From NCBI RefSeq assembly GCF_005222485.1, contig NZ_CP029078.1:1054001-1118000 (forward strand): a stretch of DNA of 64,000 nucleotides, given 5' to 3'. Of the stretch, positions 1 through 8,279 are shown in pieces. Position numbers and translations under genes: made by a program. The notes below the pieces were generated by a model, which saw only the letters and a program-made list of their open reading frames with translations, made no database searches and had not been told where the DNA came from. This DNA is from Streptomyces griseoviridis (GTDB lineage: Bacteria; Actinomycetota; Actinomycetes; Streptomycetales; Streptomycetaceae). Position 1 is the stretch's first letter. Every line of letters starts with the position of its first letter.

Positions 1-1098
1 CAGGCCGAAGGCGGAGACGAACTCGCCCGCCACCAGCATGGCGACGACCAGCCACTGCGGGCCGTGCGCGAGCGGGGTCATGACCAGCGCGGCGGGGAAG
101 ACCAGACAGCCGACGAGGTACGTGGGGCCGAGCCCGACGCGCCGGGAGAACCGCGTGGTGACGGCGGAGCCGATCAGCGCGCCGACCGCGCCGACGCTCA
201 CCACCGCGCCGACCAGACCGGCCGAGAGGCCGAGGTCGCGGGCGGCGAAGAGGATGAGCAGCGTCGAGTAGACGGTGTAGAAGAAGTTCAGGGCGGTGCC
301 GGAGACGAACTTGGCGCGCAGCACGGCCGTGGCGACGAGGAAGCGCAGCGCCTCCCTGATGCCGTCCCGCGGCTTGCCCGCGTCCTCCTGCGTCGCCTCC
401 GCCTTCTCCTGCCCCTGCTCCCCCTCGTCCTTCCCGGTGGCCTCCCGGTCCGGGATGGCCCGCAGCAGCACGGTGGCGACGAGGAACGAGAAGACGTCGA
501 GGACCAGGGCGAAGGGCGCGGAGAGGATCTGCACGACGGCGCCGCCGACGCTGGGTCCGGCGACGAAGGAGAAGGAGTAGCTGGCCCTGCTCAGCGAGGT
601 GGCGCTCAGGTACTGCTCGCGCGGGACCAGGGAGGCGAAGAGGCCGGGCACGGCGACGCTGAACACCACCGCGAGGGTGCCCGTCACGAAGGAGACGGCG
701 TACAGGTGCGGCAGCGTCAGCGAGCCGGTGAAGTGGGCGAGGGGGACGGTGGCCACGGTCGCCGCGCTGGCGAGGTTGGCCGCGATCATCGTGGATCTGC
801 GCCGGCCGCGCCGGTCGACCCAGGCGCCCGCGTGCAGCGAGAACAGCAGCAGCGGCAGTTGTTGCAGGGTCACCAGCAGACCCATGTCGGCCGCGGAGGC
901 GTCGAGCGTCATCACCGCGATCAGCGGCAGGACGATGGACGTGACCTGGTCCCCCATGTAGGAGACGGTCTGCGCGGTCCAGAAATTACGGAAATCCCGC
1001 TGGCGCAGCACGGCGGGAATTCTGTCCGTCAGGCGGGGCGGCGCGACCACATTCAACGTCTGAATCCGTCCTGGGTTCCGTTGGCTTTCCTTCGACAT
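1..1098 (-). CDS. MFS exporter, EntS/MFS_3-like (3' end outside window)
   Basis: The N-terminal 366 residues of a major facilitator transporter are visible; the gene runs off the left edge. The ATG at 1098 opens MSKESQRNPGRIQTL, a short soluble tail followed by FRNFWTAQTVSYMGDQVTS, the usual entry into TM1 of MFS_3 exporters. Alternating hydrophobic segments are separated by the family loop DRRGRRR (after TM2), and a charged Glu/Lys-rich cytoplasmic linker around residues 205-230 divides the two six-helix halves. It is the last gene seen of the minus-strand NRPS operon, 108 bp after the PhzF-like gene. Exporting the operon's product and giving self-resistance is the simplest role (inference). 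The substrate cannot be read from sequence. Confidence 0.85.
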   Translation of the reverse strand, partial: MSKESQRNPGRIQTLNVVAPPRLTDRIPAVLRQRDFRNFWTAQTVSYMGDQVTSIVLPLIAVMTLDASAADMGLLVTLQQLPLLLFSLHAGAWVDRRGRRRSTMIAANLASAATVATVPLAHFTGSLTLPHLYAVSFVTGTLAVVFSVAVPGLFASLVPREQYLSATSLSRASYSFSFVAGPSVGGAVVQILSAPFALVLDVFSFLVATVLLRAIPDREATGKDEGEQGQEKAEATQEDAGKPRDGIREALRFLVATAVLRAKFVSGTALNFFYTVYSTLLILFAARDLGLSAGLVGAVVSVGAVGALIGSAVTTRFSRRVGLGPTYLVGCLVFPAALVMTPLAHGPQWLVVAMLVAGEFVSAFGL

Positions 1099-1206
1099 TC
1101 CGGCGGCATTCCGTCAGGGTCCGTCGGTGTATTCGGGCGGTGTTCCGGCGGTGGCCGCCGGGGAACGGCGGCCGGAGGCCGGCGGCCGGACGCTCCCCGG
1201 CGGGGT

Positions 1207-1995
1207 TCACGGCAGGTCGTCCAGGCGGCCCCGCACCACGGCGGGCCCCGCCACCAGGACCCGGTCACCGGCGAGGGTCACCGACAGGCGCCCGCCGCGC
1301 TCGGAGAGCTGGAGGGCGGACATCGTCTCCCTGCCCGTCCGCTCCGCCCAGTACGGCGCCAGTTTGCAGTGCGCGGAGACGCAGACCTGGTCCTCGTCGA
1401 CCCCGAGGGCGGGGAAGAAGGTGCGGGAGACGAAGTCCGCGCCGCCGCCCCTGGCGGTCACCACGTGCCCGCGGCAGTCGATCGCCGCGAGCGCCTCGAA
1501 GTCGGGCTTGAGGGAGGCGACGTCGTCCACCGACCCGACCTCGACGAGGATGTCGTCCTCGGCGCGCTCGCACGCCGTGACCTCCACCCCGAGCGCCTTC
1601 TCGAGGCCGGGCGGCGGGGTGATGGGCACGGTGCGCATCACCGGCAGGTCGATGGCGAACCCGCCGTCCACCCGGTGGGTGTACAGCTCGCCCGCGCCGG
1701 TCTCGAAGACCAGCGGGAGCGCGTCGTCGACCCCGCCCGCCTCGTGCAGGTAGCAGGCGCTCGCCACGGTGGCGTGACCGCAGATGTTGAGTTCCTTGCC
1801 GGGGGTGAACCAGCGCACCCGGTAGCGGTCCTCGGTCAGCCGGTGCAGGAAGGCGAGGGTGGGCAGCCCCGCCGCGCGGGCGGCGCCCTGCATCCGGTCG
1901 GCCGGTGGCAGGCCGTCGGGGCAGAGCACGACACCGGCCGGGTTGCCCCGGAACTCGGCGTCCGCGAAGGCGTCAACCAACCAGATCTCCGTCAC
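1207..1995 (-). CDS. PhzF-fold isomerase/epimerase-like protein with an atypical two-cysteine active site
   Basis: 262 residues spanning the whole PhzF / diaminopimelate-epimerase fold. Family landmarks are the N-terminal DAFADAEFRGNPAGVV, the ELNICGHATVASA segment (Cys72) and the C-terminal SAHCKLAPYW. Two catalytic positions differ from ordinary PhzF proteins. The conserved Glu (Glu45 of PhzF) is replaced in GLPTLAF, where Thr46 aligns, and the usual DPVTGSAH motif reads DQVCVSAH, placing Cys205 in the phosphate-binding-type loop. Cys72 and Cys205 thus fall about where DapF and proline racemase carry their two catalytic cysteines. The fold is established; racemase or epimerase chemistry is inferred. 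The gene overlaps the desaturase gene by 23 bp, so the two are probably translationally coupled. A PhzF-type isomerase acting on the operon's modified amino acid is the alternative. Confidence 0.8.
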   Translation of the reverse strand: MTEIWLVDAFADAEFRGNPAGVVLCPDGLPPADRMQGAARAAGLPTLAFLHRLTEDRYRVRWFTPGKELNICGHATVASACYLHEAGGVDDALPLVFETGAGELYTHRVDGGFAIDLPVMRTVPITPPPGLEKALGVEVTACERAEDDILVEVGSVDDVASLKPDFEALAAIDCRGHVVTARGGGADFVSRTFFPALGVDEDQVCVSAHCKLAPYWAERTGRETMSALQLSERGGRLSVTLAGDRVLVAGPAVVRGRLDDLP

Positions 1996-3094
1996 GGGGC
2001 ACCTCGCTCATGGTCCGGAACATGCGGTCCACCGCCTGGAACATGCCCCACACCTCGGTGTACGGGGGCCCGTGGTCGCCGCTGTCGATGTCGCGCTGGC
2101 GCGCGTAGGCCGCGGTGGTCCACGCGTCGGTGGTCGGATAGCGGTGGTGGTAGTCGTGGTTGGGCAGGTCGCCCACCACGACCAGGCACCTGCTGGGCAG
2201 GTGGTAGAAGACCGTGCCGAGGAGCCAGCCGGCCCAGGCCGCCGCGGCCCGCCCGGCGGGCAGGCCCCGCTCGGGCACGGGGGCGCCGCAGAACCGGGCC
2301 GAGGTGGCGGGCACCGTGTAGAAGCGGTTGTCCTGGTCGGGGTCGGCGGGGGTCAGCCAGGCGTGTTCGCCGAGCCGGTCGAGGAGCGCGCTGAGCTGGG
2401 AGAGGAAGATCACCGGCAGCACGAAGGCGAGCAGCAGCGTCGAGGTGCCGTGCGGCAGCCAGAACGGCAGCGAGAGCCAGAACCCGGCCCAGAGCGCGAA
2501 GCCCGCCCGCCGCCAGGTGCCGGTGGTCAGGTTGGAGCGCAGCCGCCCGCCGACGGTGACGGCGTAGAAGCGCGGCGAGAGGAACACCGCGAACGCCCTG
2601 CGCCACAGCCGGCCGCGGCTCATCGACGGCAGGAACCCGAAGTGGAAGAGGAACTGCACCGGCGGGTCCTGCTCGGTGGCGAAGATCGACCGCCGGTGGT
2701 GGTTGTCGAAGTGCTCCTCCTTGAACTCCTGGAAGGTGTTGTAGATGTTGAGGACCGTGACCAGTTCGCCGAAGAATCTGTCGAGCGAGCGGTTCCCGGA
2801 GAACTTGCGGTGCAGCGCCTGGTGCGCGATGACGAGGATCATCGTGCGGGCGCCCTGGAGGGTCAGGACCCATCCGGCCACCAGGGCCAGGCCCCACAGC
2901 GGGAACCTGGCCGACACGGCCGTCGCGGAGAGGGCGAGCCCGCCGAGGAACGTCACCAGCGTCACCGCGGTGTAGCTCGCCCAGGTGTGCCGGATGAGGG
3001 GTTCCTGGTGGGGCAGCGCCCGCCCGGTGGCCCAGGTCCAGAAGTGCTGGGTCCACCCGGGGAAGCGCAGGTAGGAGGCGCGGACGTCACTCAT
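1973..3094 (-). CDS. Membrane diiron fatty-acid-desaturase-family oxidase
   Basis: 373 residues with several membrane segments (roughly residues 40-60, 65-90 and 200-245). The three histidine boxes that bind the diiron site in the FA_desaturase family are present: HQALH (HxxxH), HFDNHH (HxxxHH) and HDYHH (HxxHH). The family desaturates or hydroxylates lipids, but members in NRPS clusters also act on tethered or free small acids. Placed between the HO-like oxidase (8 bp overlap) and the PhzF-like gene (23 bp overlap), it most likely modifies the amino-acid-derived intermediate of this operon (inference). The start is set by the ATG that overlaps the preceding stop. No electron-transfer partner gene is adjacent. 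Confidence 0.85.
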   Translation of the reverse strand: MSDVRASYLRFPGWTQHFWTWATGRALPHQEPLIRHTWASYTAVTLVTFLGGLALSATAVSARFPLWGLALVAGWVLTLQGARTMILVIAHQALHRKFSGNRSLDRFFGELVTVLNIYNTFQEFKEEHFDNHHRRSIFATEQDPPVQFLFHFGFLPSMSRGRLWRRAFAVFLSPRFYAVTVGGRLRSNLTTGTWRRAGFALWAGFWLSLPFWLPHGTSTLLLAFVLPVIFLSQLSALLDRLGEHAWLTPADPDQDNRFYTVPATSARFCGAPVPERGLPAGRAAAAWAGWLLGTVFYHLPSRCLVVVGDLPNHDYHHRYPTTDAWTTAAYARQRDIDSGDHGPPYTEVWGMFQAVDRMFRTMSEVPRDGDLVG

Positions 3095-3794
3095 CGCGGC
3101 GCCGGTCCGAGGGGGCGGCCACGCCGGTCTCCACGCTGAGCCGGTCGAAGAAGGCGGTCCAGCGGTCCCACATCTCCTCGGCCGCCTTCAGCACCGTCGT
3201 CTCGTCCTGCGGGGAGAACCCGTCGAGCAGGGCGTGGTTGGCCTCCTCCACGTGGTCGGGCTCCTGGGCGACGTGGATGTCGACCCACGCGTTGCGGGTG
3301 GTGCCGGACTCGCGGGTGACGGCCTCGCCGATGCTGGAGACCATCAGCAGGTCGGTCACCTCGGTCGCGTAGATGCCGCCGAGGGCGGCGAACCGCTCAC
3401 CGGAGAGCCGTTCGTAGCAGGCCACCAGGTCGGCGGTCTCCGGGAAGGGCGCGGACCCGGTGACCTTCTGCCGGTCGTAGCCCGCCTTCTCCATGCTCCG
3501 GGCGTAGATCACCTCGTGGGCGCCGCGCGCCGATCCGGCCCCGGCCTCCTGGCTGAGGATGCGGGTGATGGCGCTCTTGGACTCGATGTCGGGCAGCACC
3601 GCGATGCAGCGGGCCAGGAAGGTGGTGAAGTAGTGCAGCGGATGCCACCACTGGCCGAGGTAGGTCTCCACCTGGTCGTGGTCGAGGGCCCTGGAGTGGA
3701 CCTGCTTGAAGAAGTCGTGCCCGGCGAAGCGGGCGTGCACCTCGTTGCCCGCCAGCCGGCCGGCCAGGGAGGTGGCGGTGCTCTCGGTCGTCAT
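3087..3794 (-). CDS. Heme-oxygenase-like diiron oxidase (TenA/PqqC-fold)
   Basis: 235 residues, all alpha-helical, resembling the iron-containing redox enzymes of the heme-oxygenase fold (HDO family; SznF, UndA, BesC and PolF are characterised members). A plausible metal-ligand set can be read directly: Glu83 and His93 (E-x9-H, QEAGAGSARGAHE), Glu145 (YATEVTD), and His174-x3-Glu178-x2-His181 (HVAQEPDH). Family reactions include N-oxygenation, amino-acid fragmentation, desaturation and azetidine formation, so the exact chemistry is open. The ATG overlaps the stop of the proline-hydroxylase-like gene by 4 bp (ATGA), which fixes the start. It is probably one of four iron-dependent tailoring enzymes acting on the same amino acid. 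Confidence 0.82.
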   Translation of the reverse strand: MTTESTATSLAGRLAGNEVHARFAGHDFFKQVHSRALDHDQVETYLGQWWHPLHYFTTFLARCIAVLPDIESKSAITRILSQEAGAGSARGAHEVIYARSMEKAGYDRQKVTGSAPFPETADLVACYERLSGERFAALGGIYATEVTDLLMVSSIGEAVTRESGTTRNAWVDIHVAQEPDHVEEANHALLDGFSPQDETTVLKAAEEMWDRWTAFFDRLSVETGVAAPSDRRRDE

Positions 3795-4672
3795 GATGTT
3801 CCTCCGTCGGTGGTCTGCGCGGAACGTTCCATCAGGAAGAACCGCAGCTCCTCCTGGATCTTCGTGCGCACCGCCTGGTCGGGGCAGCGGCGGCCGATCT
3901 CCGTCAGGGTCCGCCAGACGAAGTCCTCACCGCCGTCCCTGCGGTAGTGCTTCTTGATGACCAGGCCGAGGACGTCGCGGTAGTTCTCCAGGTCCACGAC
4001 GTCGGCCAGCCGGTACAGGGCTTCGAGTTCGGCGTCGGTGAGCGAGGGCCGCTTGCTGATCCGGTCCTCGGGTATCCCGCCCGACAGCTCCAGCGGGAAC
4101 CTGACGACGTCGGCCGCGTCGGCGGCGTCGGTGAAGTCGAGGATCAGATGGGTGCGGCTGCGGGTGGTCAGGGCGGCGGCGCCGTGCACCTTCGACGCGT
4201 CGAAGAACCAGACGTCGCCGACCGCCATCCGGTACACCACGTTGTCCTCGGTGAAGAGGGCGCCCTCGTTGGTCTCCAGCGGGATGTGCATGCGGTGGGC
4301 GTTGCGCGCCTCCTGCGGGATGTCCTCAAGCTCCAGCAGGTCGCGGTGCGGGACGGTGACGCTGTTGGTCATCTCCGCGATGCGCGCGAAGTTGAGGTTC
4401 TCCAGGTGGAAGTTGCGCTCCACCACCTGCCGCAGGTACGGCAGTTGCTCGCCGAAGGCGGTGACGGACGACTTCCGCGCGTGGTCGTAGTTGGTGATCA
4501 GCCCGTCGCCGCCCTCACCCCCGGAGGCGAACAGCATCAGGCTCTTCCACAGCCCGCCGCAGAGGTAGTCGCTGTACGCCTCGGAGAAGCGGAAGCCGGC
4601 CGCGCGGGCGAGGTCCTCGGCGACCGCGGCGGGGTCGATGTCGACCCGCCCGGCCAGTTGGGTGTCGGCCAT
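3791..4672 (-). CDS. Fe(II)/2-oxoglutarate oxygenase of the L-proline cis-3-hydroxylase family
   Basis: 293 residues with the layout of Streptomyces L-proline 3-hydroxylase (Asp/Asn hydroxylase jelly roll plus the family's C-terminal helical domain). Shared landmarks include the N-terminal GRVDIDPAAVAEDLA and the YLCGGLWKS region. Metal ligands are seen as His109-Arg-Asp111 (VPHRDLLELE) and His163 (SKVHGA). Arg173 (RSRTHLILDF) is the expected 2-oxoglutarate-binding arginine. The start at ATG 4672 shares one base with the previous stop (TGATG); a longer in-frame start lies inside the preceding gene and is less likely. Family knowledge points to hydroxylation of free proline or a close analogue, which agrees with the proline-like pocket of the neighbouring adenylation domain. 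Hydroxylation position and substrate are inferred. Confidence 0.85.
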   Translation of the reverse strand: MADTQLAGRVDIDPAAVAEDLARAAGFRFSEAYSDYLCGGLWKSLMLFASGGEGGDGLITNYDHARKSSVTAFGEQLPYLRQVVERNFHLENLNFARIAEMTNSVTVPHRDLLELEDIPQEARNAHRMHIPLETNEGALFTEDNVVYRMAVGDVWFFDASKVHGAAALTTRSRTHLILDFTDAADAADVVRFPLELSGGIPEDRISKRPSLTDAELEALYRLADVVDLENYRDVLGLVIKKHYRRDGGEDFVWRTLTEIGRRCPDQAVRTKIQEELRFFLMERSAQTTDGGTS

Positions 4673-5559
4673 CAGGCGCTCCTCGGGCGGGTGATGAAGG
4701 GTTCGTCCCACGCGTTGGTGGTCCGCATGGTGTTGAGGCCGTCGTCGTCCTGCCCGGCCAGCAGCACGCAGCCGTGCCGGGCCAGGTCGAAGTGGTGGCC
4801 GAACTCGTGGAACCCGGTCATGCCGCCGTAGACCCGGACCGAGGGCGGGACGACCCGGACCGAGAAGCCCATCCGCTGCCTGCGGCTGGTGTTGGGGTGC
4901 GAGCCGTGGATGGTGCGGGCGGTGAAGAGCACCACCTCGCCCGGGGCCATCTCGTGGTGGACGACGTCCTCCTGGTCGGGGTCCCAGTCCTTGTCGAGCC
5001 GGAGTTCGCCGTAGTCGTAGCCGAAGAACGTGTTGTCCTTGCCGGTCCCGTTCCAGGAGATCGGCCGGGTCTCGTCGTAGCGCCAGCGGCGGTGGCTGCC
5101 CGGGATCATCTTCAGGCAGCCGTTCTCCTTGGTCGCCTCGGTGAAGGCCACCCAGGCGGTCAGCTCCATCGGGACGCCCTCGGTGCGCTCGCCCGGTTCG
5201 AGCATCCCCTTCTCGGCCTCACCGATCGCGTACGTCTCGACCTGGTGCCAGCCGGTACCGGAGTCGCCGGGGTTCTTCGGGAAGAACTCGGTGCGCCAGC
5301 ACAGCACATCGGGTCCGATGACGCTCTGCATGCGTTCCACGATGGCGGGTTCGCTGATCAGGGTGCGCAGCCCGGGGACGTCCAGGTGCCGGTCGTAGTT
5401 GACCGGGTTGTCGAAGACGGCCCGGCTCTTGTGCGCGGGGTCCAGGAGGTAGGCCCGCTGCTCCTTCCACCAGGCCGTCATGACGTCCGGGTCCCAGAGC
5501 TTGAAGGGCCCCATGAACCCTTTCTCGTCGAACTGGCGGCGCTCGGCCTCAAGATCCAT
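4672..5559 (-). CDS. SyrB2-like Fe(II)/2OG halogenase or oxygenase with HQV instead of HxD
   Basis: 295 residues of the PhyH / chlorinating-enzyme group. The stretch CWRTEFFPKNPGDSGTGWHQ is very like SyrB2-type aliphatic halogenases, which act on aminoacyl-S-PCP. The facial-triad motif reads His105-Gln-Val107, so the Asp found in hydroxylases is absent. In SyrB2 that position is Ala and the vacant site binds chloride. The distal ligand is His218 (RTIHGSH), followed by an Arg-rich strand (RRQRMGFSVRVV) for 2-oxoglutarate. Valine here is unusual: halogenation is plausible, a non-halogenating oxygenase remains possible, and Glu108 next door might substitute as ligand. The start ATG 5559 overlaps the NRPS stop by 11 bp. 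The pairing with an A-PCP protein mirrors SyrB1/SyrB2. Confidence 0.82.
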   Translation of the reverse strand: MDLEAERRQFDEKGFMGPFKLWDPDVMTAWWKEQRAYLLDPAHKSRAVFDNPVNYDRHLDVPGLRTLISEPAIVERMQSVIGPDVLCWRTEFFPKNPGDSGTGWHQVETYAIGEAEKGMLEPGERTEGVPMELTAWVAFTEATKENGCLKMIPGSHRRWRYDETRPISWNGTGKDNTFFGYDYGELRLDKDWDPDQEDVVHHEMAPGEVVLFTARTIHGSHPNTSRRQRMGFSVRVVPPSVRVYGGMTGFHEFGHHFDLARHGCVLLAGQDDDGLNTMRTTNAWDEPFITRPRSA

Positions 5560-8215
5560 CGCTGTCGTTCCCCTTCCCGATGTCGTCCAGAACCCCGTCG
5601 ACCGCCCCGGCGAGCACCGTGACGTGCGGGGAGGTGAGGATGCCGGTGTGGTCGCCCGGCACCTCGTGCACGCGCACGGCCCCGCCGACGACCTCGCGCA
5701 GCCCGGCCCGCAGCAGGGCGCGGGTCTCGGCACCGGTCGCGCCGGCCTGGAACAGGTCCACGTCGCCCGGGTACGGGCGGGCGGTGTGCGCGGCCAGGGC
5801 GCCCATGCTCTGCCGGGCCATCGCCAGACTGCGCCGCAGGTGCCCGGCCTTGACGCCGACGGCGGGCGCCCCGCCCATCAGCCCCACCCAGTCCCGGTCG
5901 GCGGCGAGTTCCGCGACGTCGAGCGACTCCTCGCCGTCCGCGGCCCGCCGGTCGACCTCGTCCAGGACCTGCCCGAGCAGCGCCCGGTAGGGCGTCTCGG
6001 CGGGCGCGACCCCGCTCAGCGGGTCGAGGACCGGGTTGGCGTCGATCAGCCCGAGGAAGGCCACCTCCTGCCCCGACTCCCGCAGCAGGGTGGCCACTTC
6101 GAGGGCGAGCACCCCGCCGAAGGACCAACCGGCCAGCAGATAGGGCCCGTCGGGCTGCACCGCCCGGATCTGCTCGTGGTGGGCGCGCGCCATGTCCGCG
6201 AGGGAGGGTTCGCGGCCCGCCTCGGCCGGACCCGCCGCCCAGCGCACCCCGAGCACCCGCACCGGCGACTCCATGCGCCGCGCCAGCTCCCGGTAGGTGA
6301 GCAGTTCACCGCCGAGCGGATGGAAGAGGTAGAGCACGTTCCCGGCCGATCCGGGTCTGAGCGTGATGAGTTCGGACGGCGGCCGGTCCGCGGGCGGGGC
6401 CGCGGGACCGGCGGCGAGGAACGCGGCCAGCTCGTCGACGGTGGTGTTGCGCAGGATCACCGAGAGTTCGACCTCACGGCCCGCGAGCCGGCTCAGCTCG
6501 GTGACCACCCAGGCCGCGAGCAGCGAGTCACCGCCGACGTCGAAGAAGTCCTCGTCGCGCTCGAACTCGTCGTGTCCGAGCACCCGTTGCCAGACGGCAC
6601 TCACCTCGGCGGCGAGCGTCTCGGCGTCCCCCGCGGTCCGCTTCCGGTCGCCCGGCTCGGGCAGCGGCACCTCGGCGAGCCTCCTGCGGTCGGCCTTCCC
6701 GGTGGAGCTGAGCGGCAGGGCGTCGATGAAGGCGAACCTGGCCGGCACCATGTAGGCGGGCAGCGACGCGCGCAGCGCCGCGGAGAGCACCGAGACCGAC
6801 GGCGGCGCCCCCTCCTCCGCCACCACGTAGGCGACCAGCGCCCGCACCCCGTCGGCCAGGGTGCGCACCCCGACCGCCGCCTCCCGCACCCCGGGGCAGC
6901 GGGACAGCGCCAGCTCCACCTCGGCGGGTTCGACACGGTAGCCGCGGACCTTGAGCTGGTCGTCGGTGCGGCCCAGGAAGTGCAGCAGCCCGTCGGCGTC
7001 CCGCCGGGCGAGGTCCCCGGTGCGGTACATCCGGGCGCCCGGCTCGTCGGCGAACGGGTCGGGGAGGAAGCGGTCGGCGGTCGGGGCGGGCGCGCCCAGA
7101 TAGCCGCGGGCCAGTGCCGCGCCCCTGACGTGGATCTCGCCGGGCTCCCCGGCCGCGACCGGGGTGAGGCCGGGGCCGAGCAGCAGGACGTCGGCTCCGT
7201 CGACGCTCCGCCCGATCGGCGGGGTGCGCGGCCAGCCGCCCCGGTCGTCGCCCAGGGTCAGGCTGCTGACCAGGTGGGTCTCGGTCGGGCCGTAGTGGTT
7301 GTCGAGACGGCAGCCGGGCAGCGCGCCGAAGAACTCGGCGACCGCGTCGGTGATCACCAGTTGCTCCCCGGCGGTCACCACGTGCCGCAGCGAGCGGGGG
7401 AACCGGCCGGTGCGCCGCGCGGCCAGGGCCAGTTGGCCCAGCGCCACGTACGGCAGGAAGACCCGCTCGACGCCCTCCTTCTCCAGGACGGCGAGCAGCT
7501 GCTCGGGGTCGCGCCTGGCCTCCTCGGAGACCAGGCAGAGGCGTCCGCCGGTCGCGAGGGTGCCCAGGATCTCCTGGAAGGTGACGTCGAAGCCGGGCGA
7601 GGTGAAGCTCACCGTCGTCAGGCCGCCAGGGCCGTCCGCCGCCTGCCAGCGGATCAGCCGGCTCAGCCCGCGGTGCGTCATCGCCACGCCCTTGGGGCGG
7701 CCGGTGGAGCCCGAAGTGCTCATCACGTAGGCCAGGTTGTCCGGGTGCGGGGCGACCGGCCCCGCGCCGTCGGCGGTCGCCGGTGCGGCGTCGCCGGGGT
7801 GGGCGACCCGGCCGACCAGGTCGCTCACCCGCCGGGGCGTCTCCCGGTCGGTCAGCAGCACCCGGGCACCCAGGTCCGTGACGATCGCGGCGACCCGCTC
7901 GTCCGGGCAGGTGTCGTCGATCGGCGCGTAGACGCCGCCCGCCGCCAGGACCGCCAGCATCGTGACGACCAGGTCGGGCGAGCGCTCCAGCCGGACGGCC
8001 ACCGGGACCTCGGGGCCCACGCCCCACTCCCGCAGCGCCCCGGCCAGGCGCTCCCAGCGTTCGAGGAGTTCCCGGTAGGTCACCTGGGCACCGGCGCCGT
8101 CGGTCAGGGCGACCGCGTCCGGCCGGGCGAGCGCCCGCTCCCGCACCTGTCGGTGCACGAGCGCGCCGGGTTCCCACCCGGGGCTTGGCATGTGCGAAGA
8201 ACGTGTCTGTCCCAT
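5549..8215 (-). CDS. Free-standing NRPS A-PCP-TE, proline-like specificity
   Basis: 888 residues: an adenylation domain (about 20-515; P-loop STSGSTGRPKG near 165, YGPTE at 308-312, TGDLARRD near 400, lysine in TGKADRR), a PCP (FDVGGDSLLA near 560, Ser for phosphopantetheine) and a type I thioesterase (about 620-880, nucleophile in AGWSFGG near 698). There is no condensation domain. Aligning to GrsA by eye gives pocket residues D210 V211 Q214 F253 V280 A282 H307 L315 V316 plus the TGK lysine. The classical proline code is DVQLIAHVVK, so proline is the predicted substrate. It would load the amino acid for on-carrier oxidation or halogenation, and the TE would release it. A GGAG lies about 9 bp before ATG 8215. 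MbtH is 64 bp upstream. Confidence 0.9.
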   Translation of the reverse strand: MGQTRSSHMPSPGWEPGALVHRQVRERALARPDAVALTDGAGAQVTYRELLERWERLAGALREWGVGPEVPVAVRLERSPDLVVTMLAVLAAGGVYAPIDDTCPDERVAAIVTDLGARVLLTDRETPRRVSDLVGRVAHPGDAAPATADGAGPVAPHPDNLAYVMSTSGSTGRPKGVAMTHRGLSRLIRWQAADGPGGLTTVSFTSPGFDVTFQEILGTLATGGRLCLVSEEARRDPEQLLAVLEKEGVERVFLPYVALGQLALAARRTGRFPRSLRHVVTAGEQLVITDAVAEFFGALPGCRLDNHYGPTETHLVSSLTLGDDRGGWPRTPPIGRSVDGADVLLLGPGLTPVAAGEPGEIHVRGAALARGYLGAPAPTADRFLPDPFADEPGARMYRTGDLARRDADGLLHFLGRTDDQLKVRGYRVEPAEVELALSRCPGVREAAVGVRTLADGVRALVAYVVAEEGAPPSVSVLSAALRASLPAYMVPARFAFIDALPLSSTGKADRRRLAEVPLPEPGDRKRTAGDAETLAAEVSAVWQRVLGHDEFERDEDFFDVGGDSLLAAWVVTELSRLAGREVELSVILRNTTVDELAAFLAAGPAAPPADRPPSELITLRPGSAGNVLYLFHPLGGELLTYRELARRMESPVRVLGVRWAAGPAEAGREPSLADMARAHHEQIRAVQPDGPYLLAGWSFGGVLALEVATLLRESGQEVAFLGLIDANPVLDPLSGVAPAETPYRALLGQVLDEVDRRAADGEESLDVAELAADRDWVGLMGGAPAVGVKAGHLRRSLAMARQSMGALAAHTARPYPGDVDLFQAGATGAETRALLRAGLREVVGGAVRVHEVPGDHTGILTSPHVTVLAGAVDGVLDDIGKGNDSDGS

Positions 8216-8279
8216 ACGGAGAACTCCGACCGCTGTCGTCGATTCGATGCCGGAAAAGGCGACCGAGAGAGGAAGGGAA

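Noticed and set aside
64..2394. 776-codon plus-strand frame
   Set aside because: Antisense to the MFS, PhzF-like and desaturase genes; the composition is low-complexity and has no domain.
4673..5733. Longer start (5733) for the SyrB2-like gene
   Set aside because: It would add 58 Arg/Pro/Ser-rich residues inside the NRPS gene; family homology begins at MDLEAERRQF (5559).
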